The notes under the pieces were generated by a model. It was not told the origin of the DNA and ran no database searches. It worked only from the letters and a program-made list of their open reading frames with translations. This document shows positions 1-8,181 of a DNA stretch of 64,000 nucleotides, piece after piece. A program made the position numbers and the translations under genes. Origin of the DNA: JAVBWI01 sp036677445 (lineage in GTDB: Bacteria; Bacillota; Clostridia; Christensenellales; CAG-138). Where the stretch lies: NCBI GenBank assembly GCA_036677445.1, contig JAVBWI010000025.1, positions 1 to 64,000 on the forward strand, read 5' to 3'. How positions within the stretch are numbered: position 1 is the stretch's first letter; each line of letters opens with the position of its first letter.

Positions 1-5
1 AGGAC

Positions 6-611
6 ATGCAGCTTATCAGTTGTGAAAAGGCGATGTTTGCAAGGGAAAGGGATGCAGAATCGGAGGATTATTTAATTCCCGGCTGTTATGTGACGTTTGT
101 GCGCGAATGCGGCGGCATCCCTGCAGCTACGCAAAAGGGCGGCAGTTTTTCGCGTGAGCAGGATTATTCCGCGCTGTACTGCGCGCCGTTTGACCTGGAA
201 GGCGTGAGCATGCTCATCAGCGAAACGGGTATCGAACGGTTTGGATGGGGTGATATCGCGCAGATCGCGGAGCGCGTCGCCGGTCATACGGAACTGATAC
301 CGCTCGAAGAAATCAAGCAGGATATACTTAACTATATTTACTTTATGAATGCGGCCTGGGCGGACGGTCAACATAATGGCAGAATACGAATCAACATCCG
401 TGAGATGAGGTTGTATACCACATATATCAATGCAAAGGATGATCCGGAACGAGTCCTTATGGTTCCCGCTTGGATGGTAAAGGCACAGGAGGAATATTTG
501 TTTGAAGATACGGATACCTGGACCCGGGGCAACGAGGAAGAATTCATGATAAACGCCCTGGACGGCAGCGGCATTCTCATGCCGGGCATGCTGGAAAGGC
601 TTAAATGGTGA
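6..611 (+). CDS. DUF6034-like protein, probably 5'-truncated by the window edge
   Basis: This is a 201-residue reading frame that stays open to the left edge, so the ATG at base 6 is probably internal. The C-terminal half has a beta-rich pattern with a VPAW segment around residue 152 and an INALDGSGIL motif near residue 183. This recalls the C-terminal region of secreted or lipoprotein DUF6034-type proteins of Clostridia, where a VPAW segment and an INALDGS tail recur. No signal peptide can be judged because the N-terminus is missing. Function is unknown and the family assignment is from memory, so it is tentative. It lies upstream of an element-type sigma factor and a recombinase and may be element cargo. 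Confidence 0.6.
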   Translation: MQLISCEKAMFARERDAESEDYLIPGCYVTFVRECGGIPAATQKGGSFSREQDYSALYCAPFDLEGVSMLISETGIERFGWGDIAQIAERVAGHTELIPLEEIKQDILNYIYFMNAAWADGQHNGRIRINIREMRLYTTYINAKDDPERVLMVPAWMVKAQEEYLFEDTDTWTRGNEEEFMINALDGSGILMPGMLERLKW

Positions 612-649
612 TGAAGCAAACTGAGATGTAATGATACAAGGGCTAGAAA

Positions 650-751
650 ATGGGATTCATCGATATCGCAAATATTGCAAAAGGATATTTCGCATTAGGT
701 GTGCAGCAGTCCTTATATTGGCGGTCCTTTTTGCTCTGGCCAAACACATAA
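650..751 (+). CDS. Possible 33-residue small ORF
   Basis: An ATG at 650, eight bases after an AAGGG motif, opens a 33-codon frame ending in TAA at 749-751. The peptide starts MGFIDIANIAKGYF and ends with an aromatic stretch. I recognise no family. It may be a real small protein, a gene remnant or chance. Confidence 0.25.
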   Translation: MGFIDIANIAKGYFALGVQQSLYWRSFLLWPNT

Positions 752-1148
752 TGTATCGGTAGATTGGTGGCAGTACTCTCCATGTACTCTCACCTTTATT
801 TATTCTACTCCAAATCAGAACGCATATTTTTAATGTTAAAACTCATCAGACTATCGATATTTTTTGTCACTGTGTCATTTTAGCTTGTTAGAAATTGTCT
901 CAATGTTAGAGACACTGGTTCTCCATAGTCATATTTGCATATGCGAAGTTTAGGATGCCTTAGGTTACTTGGTTAATACAAACGGTCACCTATTTAGGAT
1001 ACAAATGTTCCTTGAATACTTGTATCCTTTTTTATTTGTGCCATTTCCAATCGGTAAGTCCTTTATAATACATCTCTTTTCATTCTTTGTTCGTGCTCCT
1101 CCCTCCTTTTGATTTTCCCCCAGAAAATCATAAAGGAGGGCACTTTGA
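752..1148. other. AT-rich intergenic stretch before the sigma factor
   Basis: I see no gene here. The base composition is strikingly AT-rich compared with the chromosome to the right. It holds one clear intrinsic terminator (996-1033) and, at its right edge, the strong AAAGGAGGG ribosome-binding site that serves the sigma factor. Confidence 0.6.
996..1033 (+). terminator. Intrinsic terminator
   Basis: AGGATACAA at 996-1004 pairs perfectly with TTGTATCCT at 1020-1028 and is followed by a T-rich tract. It would isolate the sigma-factor gene from upstream transcription. Confidence 0.7.
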
Positions 1149-1574
1149 TTGAAGATCGTGAATTTGAAAGATTACTACCTTTTTTACACATCTGACTATC
1201 TCATAGATATCTCTGATGAAATAGCCGAACTACTGCAGGAACTTGAACGGCAAGAGGCAACGTACCGGCGCCGCATATACCGTAATAAAGCGTATTATTC
1301 ACTGGATAGGAATGACGGAATCGAACATGACGTCTTGTTTTCAAATCCCTCCCCCTGTGAAGCATACGAGCGGAAGGTCATGTTGGAGCAGCTATACAAG
1401 GCTATTTCCAGTCTTCCGGAGAAGCAGGTCAAGCGCATTTATGCGTACTACTTCTTAGGAATGAGCAAGGCGGCTATTGCGAGGGCCGAAGGGGTAGGAA
1501 AGACTGCCGTCGGGGAGTCTATTGCAAGAGGATTGAAGGGCATCAGGAAGTTTTTAAAAGAATTTTCTGATTAG
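1149..1574 (+). CDS. Sigma-70-like factor of the mobile-element type
   Basis: This 141-residue protein starts at a TTG with a strong AAAGGAGGG site eight bases upstream. Residues about 75-138 form a sigma region 4-like helix-turn-helix: a LYKAISSLPEKQ segment, then GMSKAAIARAEGVGKTAV, then a basic C-terminal helix. Residues 1-70 do not show a convincing sigma region 2, which is typical of the short sigma-like proteins of clostridial integrative elements. It probably activates element genes such as those for transfer or excision. It could also be read simply as an HTH regulator. Its position between a terminator and a recombinase supports a role in the element. Confidence 0.75.
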   Translation: MKIVNLKDYYLFYTSDYLIDISDEIAELLQELERQEATYRRRIYRNKAYYSLDRNDGIEHDVLFSNPSPCEAYERKVMLEQLYKAISSLPEKQVKRIYAYYFLGMSKAAIARAEGVGKTAVGESIARGLKGIRKFLKEFSD

Positions 1575-2027
1575 CCCTTACTTTTTGCTCAAAAATGTCA
1601 CGGTTTATGAAGGACAGGCCTTCTACCTATGACTGCACCTTGGAAATTAAATAAAGGCAACCGGGATACATTCCGTGCGTGGTCCCAAGGAGGGAAAGCC
1701 AAGCTACAGATGCGCCATGCCCCCTTTAACTGGGAGAGCGGCGAATATGGTGTGGCAGGCAGGCCATGGCAAGCCTGCAGGCGATGACCCGCGCATTGGG
1801 ATAATGATACTTCCGTCTAGCTAACGTGATGTCAAGGGACGGCTCGCCATCAGAATGGGGGGAGGTGAAATTCCTATGAGGCAGGTTGCCGCCTGCCATC
1901 CCGTATGCCTGAATCAAATCAAAATGGAGGGGTAGCCGCGCCGTAATACTGCCGCTTTTGCCATTGAGGTTATGCGGACACGGCTGTAACCGGCGCGGCT
2001 GTTTTCTCAATAAAGGAGGCATGATTG
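1575..2027 (+). other. Structured 450-base leader, no gene seen
   Basis: No convincing reading frame is present. Several inverted repeats follow one another: GCAGGC...GCCTGC near 1758-1783, GGCAGG...CCTGCC near 1881-1900, and a long-range pair AGCCGCGCCG (1934-1943) with CGGCGCGGCT (1991-2000) that ends in GTTTTC. The density of GC-rich stems in an otherwise AT-rich element suggests a structured RNA or an attenuator-like leader for the downstream small gene and recombinase. Confidence 0.45.
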
Positions 2028-2219
2028 ATGGCCGAAATGAAGAATATCCTGCCATCTGAAGTTGAACGTCGTGGGCTTGATGAGCACACCGTTCAAAGCG
2101 TATATCAAGCTGGATACAGCGTCATTACCGTTAAAAGCATTTTTGGGACCGGAGCAAGTTATTCCGACCTGCTGTGCCGGATCATTCAGCGAAAACTCGA
2201 TATGACATCTATATCTTAA
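2028..2219 (+). CDS. Small element protein of unknown function
   Basis: This is a 63-residue protein. I chose the ATG at 2028 because the AAAGGAGG site at 2012-2019 sits eight bases before it; an in-frame TTG lies one codon earlier. The peptide has a charged N-terminal half (SEVERRGLDEHTVQ) and a short hydrophobic centre. I do not recognise the family. It lies just upstream of the recombinase in the same direction and could be an accessory or excisionase-like protein, but nothing in the sequence proves that. Confidence 0.55.
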   Translation: MAEMKNILPSEVERRGLDEHTVQSVYQAGYSVITVKSIFGTGASYSDLLCRIIQRKLDMTSIS

Positions 2220-2316
2220 CAGCCTGATTTTTTGCAGAGTTTTGGTTCCCTTGCTATAATGCAGGTGGAACAATTCTATCCGCAATCATGCTGTTTTGTG
2301 ATTTTAGGAGGAAACT

Positions 2317-3957
2317 ATGAAATTGCAAAACATCTATGATGTAGGAATTTATTGTCGCCTCTCACGGGATGACAATAATGGCAACTTGGAGAGTATGAGC
2401 ATCTCCAATCAACGGCAAATGCTCATAGACTATGTGAGAGAAAAGGGGTGGAATCTGCGGGAGATTTACACCGACGACGGTTATTCCGGTACAAACTTTG
2501 AACGGCCAGACTTCAAACGGTTGCTTTGTGACATCGCGGACGGCAAGATCGACTGCGTGATCACAAAGGATTTGTCGCGGTTGGGCAGAAATTACGCCAA
2601 GGTCGGATACTACACCGAGGAATTTTTTGTTGAGCAGGGCGTGCGATATATTGCCGTCAATGACGGCTTCGACTCGATGCGCGAAGAAGAGAATGAAATC
2701 GCGCCCTTCAAAAACGTGCTAAACGAGTGGTATCCCCGCGATATCTCCAAAAAGGTTCGGCAGGTCAAAAAATCCAGCGCACGGCAGGGCAAGTTTATGG
2801 GAAGTCAGGCCCCTTACGGTTACAAAAAGTCGCCGGAGGATAAGCACATTCTTTTGATCGACGAACCGGCGGCCGTCATCACGCGGCGAATCTTCGTCGA
2901 GTTTGCGGGTGGCGACAGCGCACGCATGATTAGTGAACGGCTGAATCAGGAGGGCCTCGACTGCCCGCGTTTCTACCACGCTAAATACGCCGGAGGGCAG
3001 ACCCCCAAACCCAACGAGAATAACAACTGGGGCAGCACCAGCATCCTGCAAATCCTCAAAAACCAGGTGTACATAGGCGACATGGTTCAGGGAAAACGGC
3101 AGGTAGTATCTTTCAAGACAAAAAAGCGGAGAGACGTTGATCCTGAAAACTGGATCCGGGTTGAGGGTACGCATGAGCCGATCATAGATCGCGAATTGTG
3201 GGACAGGGTGCAAAAGCGTCTGAACAGTAAGGGGCATCGCGTCCAACGTAGACATCTGGATCATGAATTAAGTCTGTTTGCCGGAGTGCTGCATTGCGCC
3301 GACTGCGGCTCTATCCTAGCCTATTCAACAAGGCAGCTCAAAAGCAGTACGACGGGTGTTTACCGTTGCACCCGTTATGTTAATAACGGAAAGACGGCGT
3401 GCTCGGCACACTACATTCAGGAGGATACCCTGACAGCCTTTGTGTTGAACGACATCAAGCTTCATGCACGGCTAGCTGCCTCAGACCGTGAACGCATCAT
3501 CAGGCAGCTTGTAGCTTCTCTGAGCCAGTCGCAAGGCCAGGAGGGGCATGCCTTGGAAAAACAATTGAGCGAGGCACAAAATAGGCTGATTGCGATTACA
3601 GGGAATATGAAGAGCCTGTATGAGGACAAATGCCTCGGAAAGCTGCCGGAAAACATTTTTCAGAATCTTCTGTCGGGCTATATAACAGAACAGAAGGGGC
3701 TGGAAGATAAGCTCCATCATCTACGGCAACAGCTCAGCGACCGCGAGTGTACGGAAAATGATATCGGAAAATGGCTTCGCCTCATCAGTCAGTACATGGA
3801 GATCAAGGAGCTTGACAGACCGATAGTGATGGAGCTCATCGATAGCATTACCATCAGTGAAGGAAGCCGTGAAAGCGGCAAACGCACGCAGGAGATCACG
3901 ATTCAGTATCGTTTTATCGGAAATCTCCTTGTAGACGCCAAAGAGGACATCGCTTAG
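2317..3957 (+). CDS. Large serine recombinase (site-specific integrase/resolvase)
   Basis: This 546-residue protein has all the expected parts in order. The resolvase domain spans about residues 8-155, with the nucleophilic serine at residue 16 in YCRLSRDD and the conserved KDLSRLGR motif near residue 90. A Recombinase domain follows at about 170-285. A zinc ribbon lies near 325-370, with CADCG and a second cysteine pair. A coiled coil occupies about 385-480. Length and order match TnpX/CTn-type large serine recombinases, which cut and join element ends through a serine-phosphate intermediate. A GGAGG site lies just before the ATG. It appears intact, so the element may still be able to move. 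It closes the element, with two tRNA-Ser genes immediately downstream. Confidence 0.95.
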   Translation: MKLQNIYDVGIYCRLSRDDNNGNLESMSISNQRQMLIDYVREKGWNLREIYTDDGYSGTNFERPDFKRLLCDIADGKIDCVITKDLSRLGRNYAKVGYYTEEFFVEQGVRYIAVNDGFDSMREEENEIAPFKNVLNEWYPRDISKKVRQVKKSSARQGKFMGSQAPYGYKKSPEDKHILLIDEPAAVITRRIFVEFAGGDSARMISERLNQEGLDCPRFYHAKYAGGQTPKPNENNNWGSTSILQILKNQVYIGDMVQGKRQVVSFKTKKRRDVDPENWIRVEGTHEPIIDRELWDRVQKRLNSKGHRVQRRHLDHELSLFAGVLHCADCGSILAYSTRQLKSSTTGVYRCTRYVNNGKTACSAHYIQEDTLTAFVLNDIKLHARLAASDRERIIRQLVASLSQSQGQEGHALEKQLSEAQNRLIAITGNMKSLYEDKCLGKLPENIFQNLLSGYITEQKGLEDKLHHLRQQLSDRECTENDIGKWLRLISQYMEIKELDRPIVMELIDSITISEGSRESGKRTQEITIQYRFIGNLLVDAKEDIA

Positions 3958-4035
3958 TTTCCTAAACGATGCCCCCAATGGCAAACGTGTTCAGTTTGTT
4001 TGACAAGCACTTCTCGAACAAGCGTCTTGTCATGA

Positions 4036-4128
4036 TGGCGGAGAAGGAGGGATTTGAACCCTCGCGCCAGTTACCCCAGCCTACTCCCTTAGCAGGGGAG
4101 CCCCTTACAGCCACTTGGGTACTTCTCC
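4036..4128 (-). tRNA. tRNA-Ser (anticodon GCU)
   Basis: Read on the minus strand, the gene starts GGAGAAG and ends with the matching CTTCTCC, a G discriminator and encoded CCA. The anticodon loop reads CTGCTAA, giving GCU for AGC/AGU codons. The long variable arm and the 93-base length are as expected for tRNA-Ser. The recombinase gene ends about 80 bases away. Confidence 0.95.
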
Positions 4129-4150
4129 AGGCCTACGATCTTGTGCGGAA

Positions 4151-4239
4151 TGGCGGAGAGAGAGGGATTCGAACCCCCGGTGCCTTGCGGCATCACTGGT
4201 TTTCAAGACCAGCTCCATAAACCACTCGGACATCTCTCC
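4151..4239 (-). tRNA. tRNA-Ser (anticodon UGA)
   Basis: On the minus strand the acceptor stem GGAGAGA pairs with TCTCTCC, followed by G and encoded CCA. The anticodon loop CTTGAAA gives UGA for UCN codons. A GC-rich variable arm is present. It lies 22 bases from the tRNA-Ser(GCU) gene in the same direction, so the two are probably co-transcribed. Confidence 0.95.
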
Positions 4240-4390
4240 TCGACAGGAACGCTACTGATTATAGCAAATGCCGCCGTCTCTGTCAAGCCGCGAGATGGCT
4301 CGCGTGAGGGCTTTCGTGCTAGCTCGCGCGGGAGCTTTCGTGAGGCTTACGTGGGGCGAATGCACGCCGCATAGTATACAATCAGTCGCA

Positions 4391-5503
4391 TTAATACTCG
4401 TCTGTGATAAAGCAGGTTTTCCCGGGGAATGCAGCATCCAGCGCCTGCGCCGCAGCTTCATCCAGCACAGCCGCCTGCTGCTCCTGCACAAGCCGGCCAA
4501 CCGAGCGGTAACCTGAGAGGAATTGCGCTAAGCGGCCCGCCTCCAGCCGCAATTGCGGCGCACGCGACGCAGGTCTCCCCATACCGTCCCATATGCCGGC
4601 GTTCTGCGGTACGGTGTTGTCGATGATCTCAAATACGAAGGACGCGTCCCCTAAGAGCAGACGCAATGTTTCGGATACATCCGCAATGCCCATTACGCCC
4701 TGAGGCTTTATGTTAAGCTCCGCACCCGGCACATCGATATGCGTATCCGGCAGGAGCTTCACATGCAGCGTGCGCCCGTCCGCCTCCGCTTGAAGCGCTT
4801 CTATTAGCATATGAAGAGTCTCGTCATCCCTGGCGAAGCATTCCTCTGCGTGCAAGCGGTCCTCCGTCTTATAGTACACGCAGTACCCCAGCGCATCGTC
4901 ACCCTGCATGCGCGCCAGGCACTTCCCGCCATCCGAAGCGTAATCGCGGAATTTGTAAGCGAGATCCGCCGCGGTACGCGAAATACAACCGGAATACCCT
5001 GCCGTCGCCTGCTGATAGCAGGCCTGCAGGGGGCCGAGCGACTCCCGCATGGAATGTGGGGTAATCTCCTGCGGCGCTGTTACCAACTGCGCGTTTTTTA
5101 TCGTAAGGTGCAGCGTATCCGTTATGGGGTAATGTCCCCTCGAAAAGAAAGTAGGAATATGCGCCGGGGTATGGATGACGAGGGGGATGCCCAGCGCGCG
5201 CACGCGCTGCATATAGTGTACAAACACCTGCTTCATGTAGCCGCGCCCGCTTCGCTCGGGATGCGTGGAAACCCCCGCGAGCATGGATGCCGGGAGAATG
5301 CGGTCCCGTATATGCACATGCAGCGGGTAGCTTTGCAATGCGCTCATGATGGCACCGTCCTCCAGCAGGCAGGCGGAAAACTCCGGGAAAAAGCGCTCCG
5401 CAAAAAACCAATCCATAAACGCTTCGGAATCCCCGAAACAAATGCGCCAAAGCGCGCGAAATGCTTCTTTATCCTGCTGCTTTGCGGTTCTGACCTCCAA
5501 CAT
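4391..5503 (-). CDS. Eis-like GNAT N-acetyltransferase with sterol-carrier-like domain
   Basis: This is a 370-residue protein of the Eis-like family. The N-terminal GNAT domain includes HPERSGRGYM near residues 80-90, the acetyl-CoA pyrophosphate-binding loop. A second GNAT-like half follows, and a C-terminal SCP2-like domain covers roughly the last 100 residues. Family members acetylate amines on peptides or aminoglycosides; the substrate here cannot be read from the sequence. I start at the ATG at 5503 because AAGGGAGGG precedes it by nine bases; an upstream in-frame ATG at 5551 lacks such a site. It stands alone between the tRNA genes and the rubrerythrin gene. Confidence 0.85.
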   Translation of the reverse strand: MLEVRTAKQQDKEAFRALWRICFGDSEAFMDWFFAERFFPEFSACLLEDGAIMSALQSYPLHVHIRDRILPASMLAGVSTHPERSGRGYMKQVFVHYMQRVRALGIPLVIHTPAHIPTFFSRGHYPITDTLHLTIKNAQLVTAPQEITPHSMRESLGPLQACYQQATAGYSGCISRTAADLAYKFRDYASDGGKCLARMQGDDALGYCVYYKTEDRLHAEECFARDDETLHMLIEALQAEADGRTLHVKLLPDTHIDVPGAELNIKPQGVMGIADVSETLRLLLGDASFVFEIIDNTVPQNAGIWDGMGRPASRAPQLRLEAGRLAQFLSGYRSVGRLVQEQQAAVLDEAAAQALDAAFPGKTCFITDEY

Positions 5504-5611
5504 GCAATTCGCCCTCCCTTCCGCCAACCCTGACTCCAGTATATAACACATGCTTCCAAAAGCAAAGGACGCGGCATACGCCCCGCCCTTCGATGTTAGT
5601 ATATGTAGGCT

Positions 5612-6157
5612 TTATGCAAAGTAACGCGCAAGAAGCCCCTTGAACGCCTTGCCGTGGCGCGCTTCGTCGCGTGCCATTTCGTGCACGGTATCGTGGATGG
5701 CGTCGAGATTTTGCTTTTTCGCCATGGTCGCGAGGTCCACCTTGCCCTGCGTGGCGCCGTATTCGGCGGCTACGCGCAGCTCAAGATTCTTTTTGGTGGA
5801 ATCGGTCACGCACTCGCCCAACAGTTCGGCGAATTTCGCGGCATGCTCCGCCTCTTCAAACGCGATGCGCTTGTAAGCCTCGGCGACCTCGGGATATCCC
5901 TCGCGGTCCGCTACGCGGCTCATGGCGAGGTACATGCCGACTTCGGTGCATTCGCCCTCAAAATTGGCGCGAAGACCGTGTATGATTTCGGGGTCGACGC
6001 CCTTTGCAACGCCCACGGCATGCTCGGCGGCCCAGTTCATCTGCTCATCGAGCACTTCGACGAACTTCTCCTTCGGCGCCTTGCACTGCGGGCAAAAAGC
6101 AGGGGCTTCGGGGCCCTCGTGTACATAACCACAGATAGAACAGCGGAACTTTTTCAT
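5612..6157 (-). CDS. Reverse rubrerythrin (N-terminal rubredoxin, C-terminal diiron domain)
   Basis: This 181-residue protein carries a rubredoxin iron site first (C6-x2-C9 and C22-x2-C25). A ferritin-like four-helix domain follows with two ExxH motifs, E102-H105 and E165-H168, plus further glutamates near residue 67-72. This domain order is that of the reverse rubrerythrins of clostridia, which reduce hydrogen peroxide, and in some cases oxygen, with electrons from NADH via rubredoxin reductase. It is a cytoplasmic oxidative-stress protein and a strong sign of an anaerobe. A GGGAGG site lies just upstream. It is transcribed divergently from the thiamine pyrophosphokinase gene across a 270-base gap. 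Confidence 0.95.
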   Translation of the reverse strand: MKKFRCSICGYVHEGPEAPAFCPQCKAPKEKFVEVLDEQMNWAAEHAVGVAKGVDPEIIHGLRANFEGECTEVGMYLAMSRVADREGYPEVAEAYKRIAFEEAEHAAKFAELLGECVTDSTKKNLELRVAAEYGATQGKVDLATMAKKQNLDAIHDTVHEMARDEARHGKAFKGLLARYFA

Positions 6158-6429
6158 AAAAGACTACCTCCCTGTTTTTGTTTTTAATATTGCACAGTAT
6201 TGATACCACGGCATCTCGTTCTGAAACGCCTTGGCGGCTTTAAAATTTACGCCGCCGAATTCAGCCGCATCACTGCTGAGCCGATTTGTTTTACACTACA
6301 AGTGTCGGTCACTGTGTTTGCATATTCACGACGCAGGTTTTTATACATACCCTGCGCCGTGGGTTTCCTCTGGTATCCCGGGTCAGAATGGGGTATCATG
6401 TAAGGCAGAAATACATGCGGGAGGCTATA

Positions 6430-7062
6430 ATGGATCGGCGCTGCATCATCTATACCGCATATATCCGCGGCGATGTCCGCGACACATATGCACCGCGGGA
6501 AAGCGATTTTGTACTCTGTGCGGATGGCGGGTACGCGCACGCCATTGCGGCGGGCGTTGCCCCAAACCTTGTGATCGGCGACTGCGACTCCACGCATGGT
6601 ATCGATATCCCTGCGGCGCTGCTCCGGCGCGTGCCTGTCGAGAAGGACGATACCGATACCATGCTTTGCGTCCGCTATGCGATAGAGCGGGGTTATACGG
6701 AATGCATACTATTGGGCGGCATCGGCGGCAGGCTGGATCATACGCTCGCCAATTTGCAAACGCTCGCCTTTGCGCATAAGCACGGCCTGCGCGCCGCGCT
6801 TTGCGATGCATTCGACCGTGCGTTTTTTCTGGAAAACGGCGAAATACTGCTACCCAGAAAAGAAGAATTCACGCTTTCGCTGTTCTCCTTTTCCGAACAG
6901 TGCAGAGGTGTGTATATTTCCAATGTAAAGTATCCGCTTGTGGATGCCACGCTCACCAATGTATTCCCGCTTGGCGTCAGCAATGCGTTTGCCGCGCCCG
7001 AAGCACGCATATCCGTGCGCGAGGGGCTGCTGCTTATCGTACTTTCCCGGCTGGAAAGGTAA
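6430..7062 (+). CDS. thiN: Thiamine pyrophosphokinase
   Basis: This 210-residue enzyme transfers pyrophosphate from ATP to thiamine to make thiamine diphosphate. Characteristic motifs are CADGGYAHA near residue 30, the acidic IGDCDST near 50, KDDTDT near 73 and GGIGGRLDHTLAN near 95. Length matches bacterial ThiN. I start at the ATG at 6430, which follows GCGGGAGG by about five bases; a longer frame begins far upstream without a ribosome site. In many Firmicutes thiN lies beside rpe and rsgA, but here it stands alone. I saw no TPP riboswitch in the leader. Confidence 0.93.
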   Translation: MDRRCIIYTAYIRGDVRDTYAPRESDFVLCADGGYAHAIAAGVAPNLVIGDCDSTHGIDIPAALLRRVPVEKDDTDTMLCVRYAIERGYTECILLGGIGGRLDHTLANLQTLAFAHKHGLRAALCDAFDRAFFLENGEILLPRKEEFTLSLFSFSEQCRGVYISNVKYPLVDATLTNVFPLGVSNAFAAPEARISVREGLLLIVLSRLER

Positions 7063-7174
7063 CTCCCCTTTCCGAACTCAAACCAATCCGCTGCCGCCTG
7101 CGCGCCCTTTGGGGCGCTTTCTTTAAATTGCACACTTTTTTCACAATTTCCCTCTTGCAAAGCGTGCGGAAACA

Positions 7175-7218
7175 TTGTATTCTTATCCAGTAGTGAATAA
7201 TGATTAGTAGTGAACAAT
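7175..7218 (+). promoter_or_regulatory. Probable promoter with direct-repeat operator for the padR operon
   Basis: TTGTAT (7175-7180) lies 17 bases before TAATGA (7198-7203). Two copies of TAGTGAAyAAT (7191-7201 and 7208-7218), 17 bases apart, overlap the -10. PadR proteins usually repress their own operon, so these repeats are a plausible operator. The repeats are seen; the regulatory role is inferred. Confidence 0.45.
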
Positions 7219-7269
7219 ATTTTAGCATGGCAATTGCCTATGGCAAAACCATCAATCCTTATGGAAATG

Positions 7270-7288
7270 CCCGAATATGCCATTCGGG
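7270..7288 (+). promoter_or_regulatory. Leader hairpin just upstream of the padR ribosome site
   Basis: CCCGAAT (7270-7276) pairs with ATTCGGG (7282-7288) around an ATGCC loop, directly before the GAAGGAG ribosome site. The core CGAATATGCCATTCGG recurs at the same place upstream of the Fur-family gene (17682-17697). Confidence 0.6.
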
Positions 7289-7303
7289 TGAAGGAGCAAA
7301 TGG

Positions 7304-7624
7304 ATGAACGCACAATTCAAAAAAGGCGTGCTGGATTTATGCGTGCTGGCGCTGCTGAGAAAAAAGGACGCCTACGGCTACGAGCTGGCGGAAAAGGTAT
7401 CCGCCAGCATACAGATTGCGGAGGGAACGCTCTACCCGCTGCTGCGCAAGCTTAAAGCGGACGGCCTTTGCGAAACGTATCTGTCGGATGAATCCGGCGG
7501 TCCGCCGCGCAAATATTACCGGCTGACCGATGCCGGCAGGCGGGCTGAGGAAGAGCTGCGCCTGGAATGGCTGGACTTTACAGATAGTGTTCGTGCGTTG
7601 ATGGAGGATACGGAACATGAATGA
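7304..7624 (+). CDS. PadR-family transcriptional regulator
   Basis: This is a 106-residue winged-helix protein. It begins with the typical QFKKGVLDLCVLALL helix, then DAYGYELAE and EGTLYPLLRKLKADG (recognition region), then a YYRLTDAGRR wing. Length fits the short PadR type that lacks a large C-terminal dimerization domain. It overlaps the next gene by eight bases, so they are translationally coupled. In Firmicutes this PadR/DUF1700/DUF4097 set is common and is thought to be an envelope-stress or membrane-linked module. A GAAGGAG site precedes the ATG, with a conserved hairpin just before it. Confidence 0.92.
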   Translation: MNAQFKKGVLDLCVLALLRKKDAYGYELAEKVSASIQIAEGTLYPLLRKLKADGLCETYLSDESGGPPRKYYRLTDAGRRAEEELRLEWLDFTDSVRALMEDTEHE

Positions 7625-8180
7625 GTTTTTAGAAAAGCTGTCCCATGCGCTGGGCCGTATGAGCGCCGCGCAAAAGCAGGAAATCCTCGCCGATTACCGC
7701 GAGCATTTTGAAGCGGGGATCGCAGCGGGCAAAACCGAAGCCGAAATTGCCGCCGCGCTTGGCGACCCGAAGCAGCTCGGCCGTATGTTCAAGGCTGACC
7801 ACGCCGTGGAAAACGCGCAGCACTCGGCGGGCGTACTCAGCGTTCTGAACATGCTCGGCGCCATCGCACGCTACCAGCTTCTGGGCGGGCTTATTATGTT
7901 CTGCCTGTATGCCGCCGCAGTTTGCACGCTGCTCGCCCTGTTTGCAACGGCGGTATCCATTATCGCGGCAGGCGCGGCGTGTTTTGCCTACGGCATCATG
8001 GTGCTCGCACGCGGCTATGCATGGTATGCGGTACTCGCGGGTTTCCTGACGCTGCTGTTTGCAAGCGGCGGCGCGCTGGGCTTTCGCGGCTGCGTCAGCC
8101 TGTGGCGCGTAAGCGTTGGCCACCTGCCCGCTCTCGCGAAGCGGCTGATGCGCATAAACTCGAAAAAGGAGAGTAAGTAG
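7617..8180 (+). CDS. DUF1700 (HAAS) membrane protein
   Basis: This 187-residue protein has the HAAS/DUF1700 signature: an N-terminal helical domain (MNEFLEKL, then EILADYREHF and LGDPKQLGRMFKA within residues 1-65) followed by hydrophobic segments at about 85-115, 118-140 and 142-160. Members pair with PadR regulators and DUF4097 proteins. It probably sits in the cytoplasmic membrane with the HAAS domain in the cytoplasm. The start overlaps the end of padR by eight bases and the stop lies one base before the next gene, so the three form one operon. Biochemical function is unknown. Confidence 0.88.
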   Translation: MNEFLEKLSHALGRMSAAQKQEILADYREHFEAGIAAGKTEAEIAAALGDPKQLGRMFKADHAVENAQHSAGVLSVLNMLGAIARYQLLGGLIMFCLYAAAVCTLLALFATAVSIIAAGAACFAYGIMVLARGYAWYAVLAGFLTLLFASGGALGFRGCVSLWRVSVGHLPALAKRLMRINSKKESK

Positions 8181-8181
8181 T

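Larger units (their letters stand above)
1..4035. mobile_element. Right-hand part of an integrative (serine-recombinase) element
   Basis: This stretch holds an element-type sigma factor, a small unknown protein, a structured leader and a complete large serine recombinase that ends about 80 bases from two tRNA-Ser genes. The intergenic DNA is clearly more AT-rich than the chromosomal genes that follow. The left end lies outside the window and I could not define an attachment site, so the boundaries are inferred. It could be an integrative conjugative or mobilizable element of the Tn4451/Tn1549 type or a remnant of one. Confidence 0.55.

Noticed and set aside
4297..4342. Two 22-base near-copies of a GCTCGCG...GCTTTCGTG word, 24 bases apart
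   Set aside because: Real but short and imperfect; no context suggests a function.
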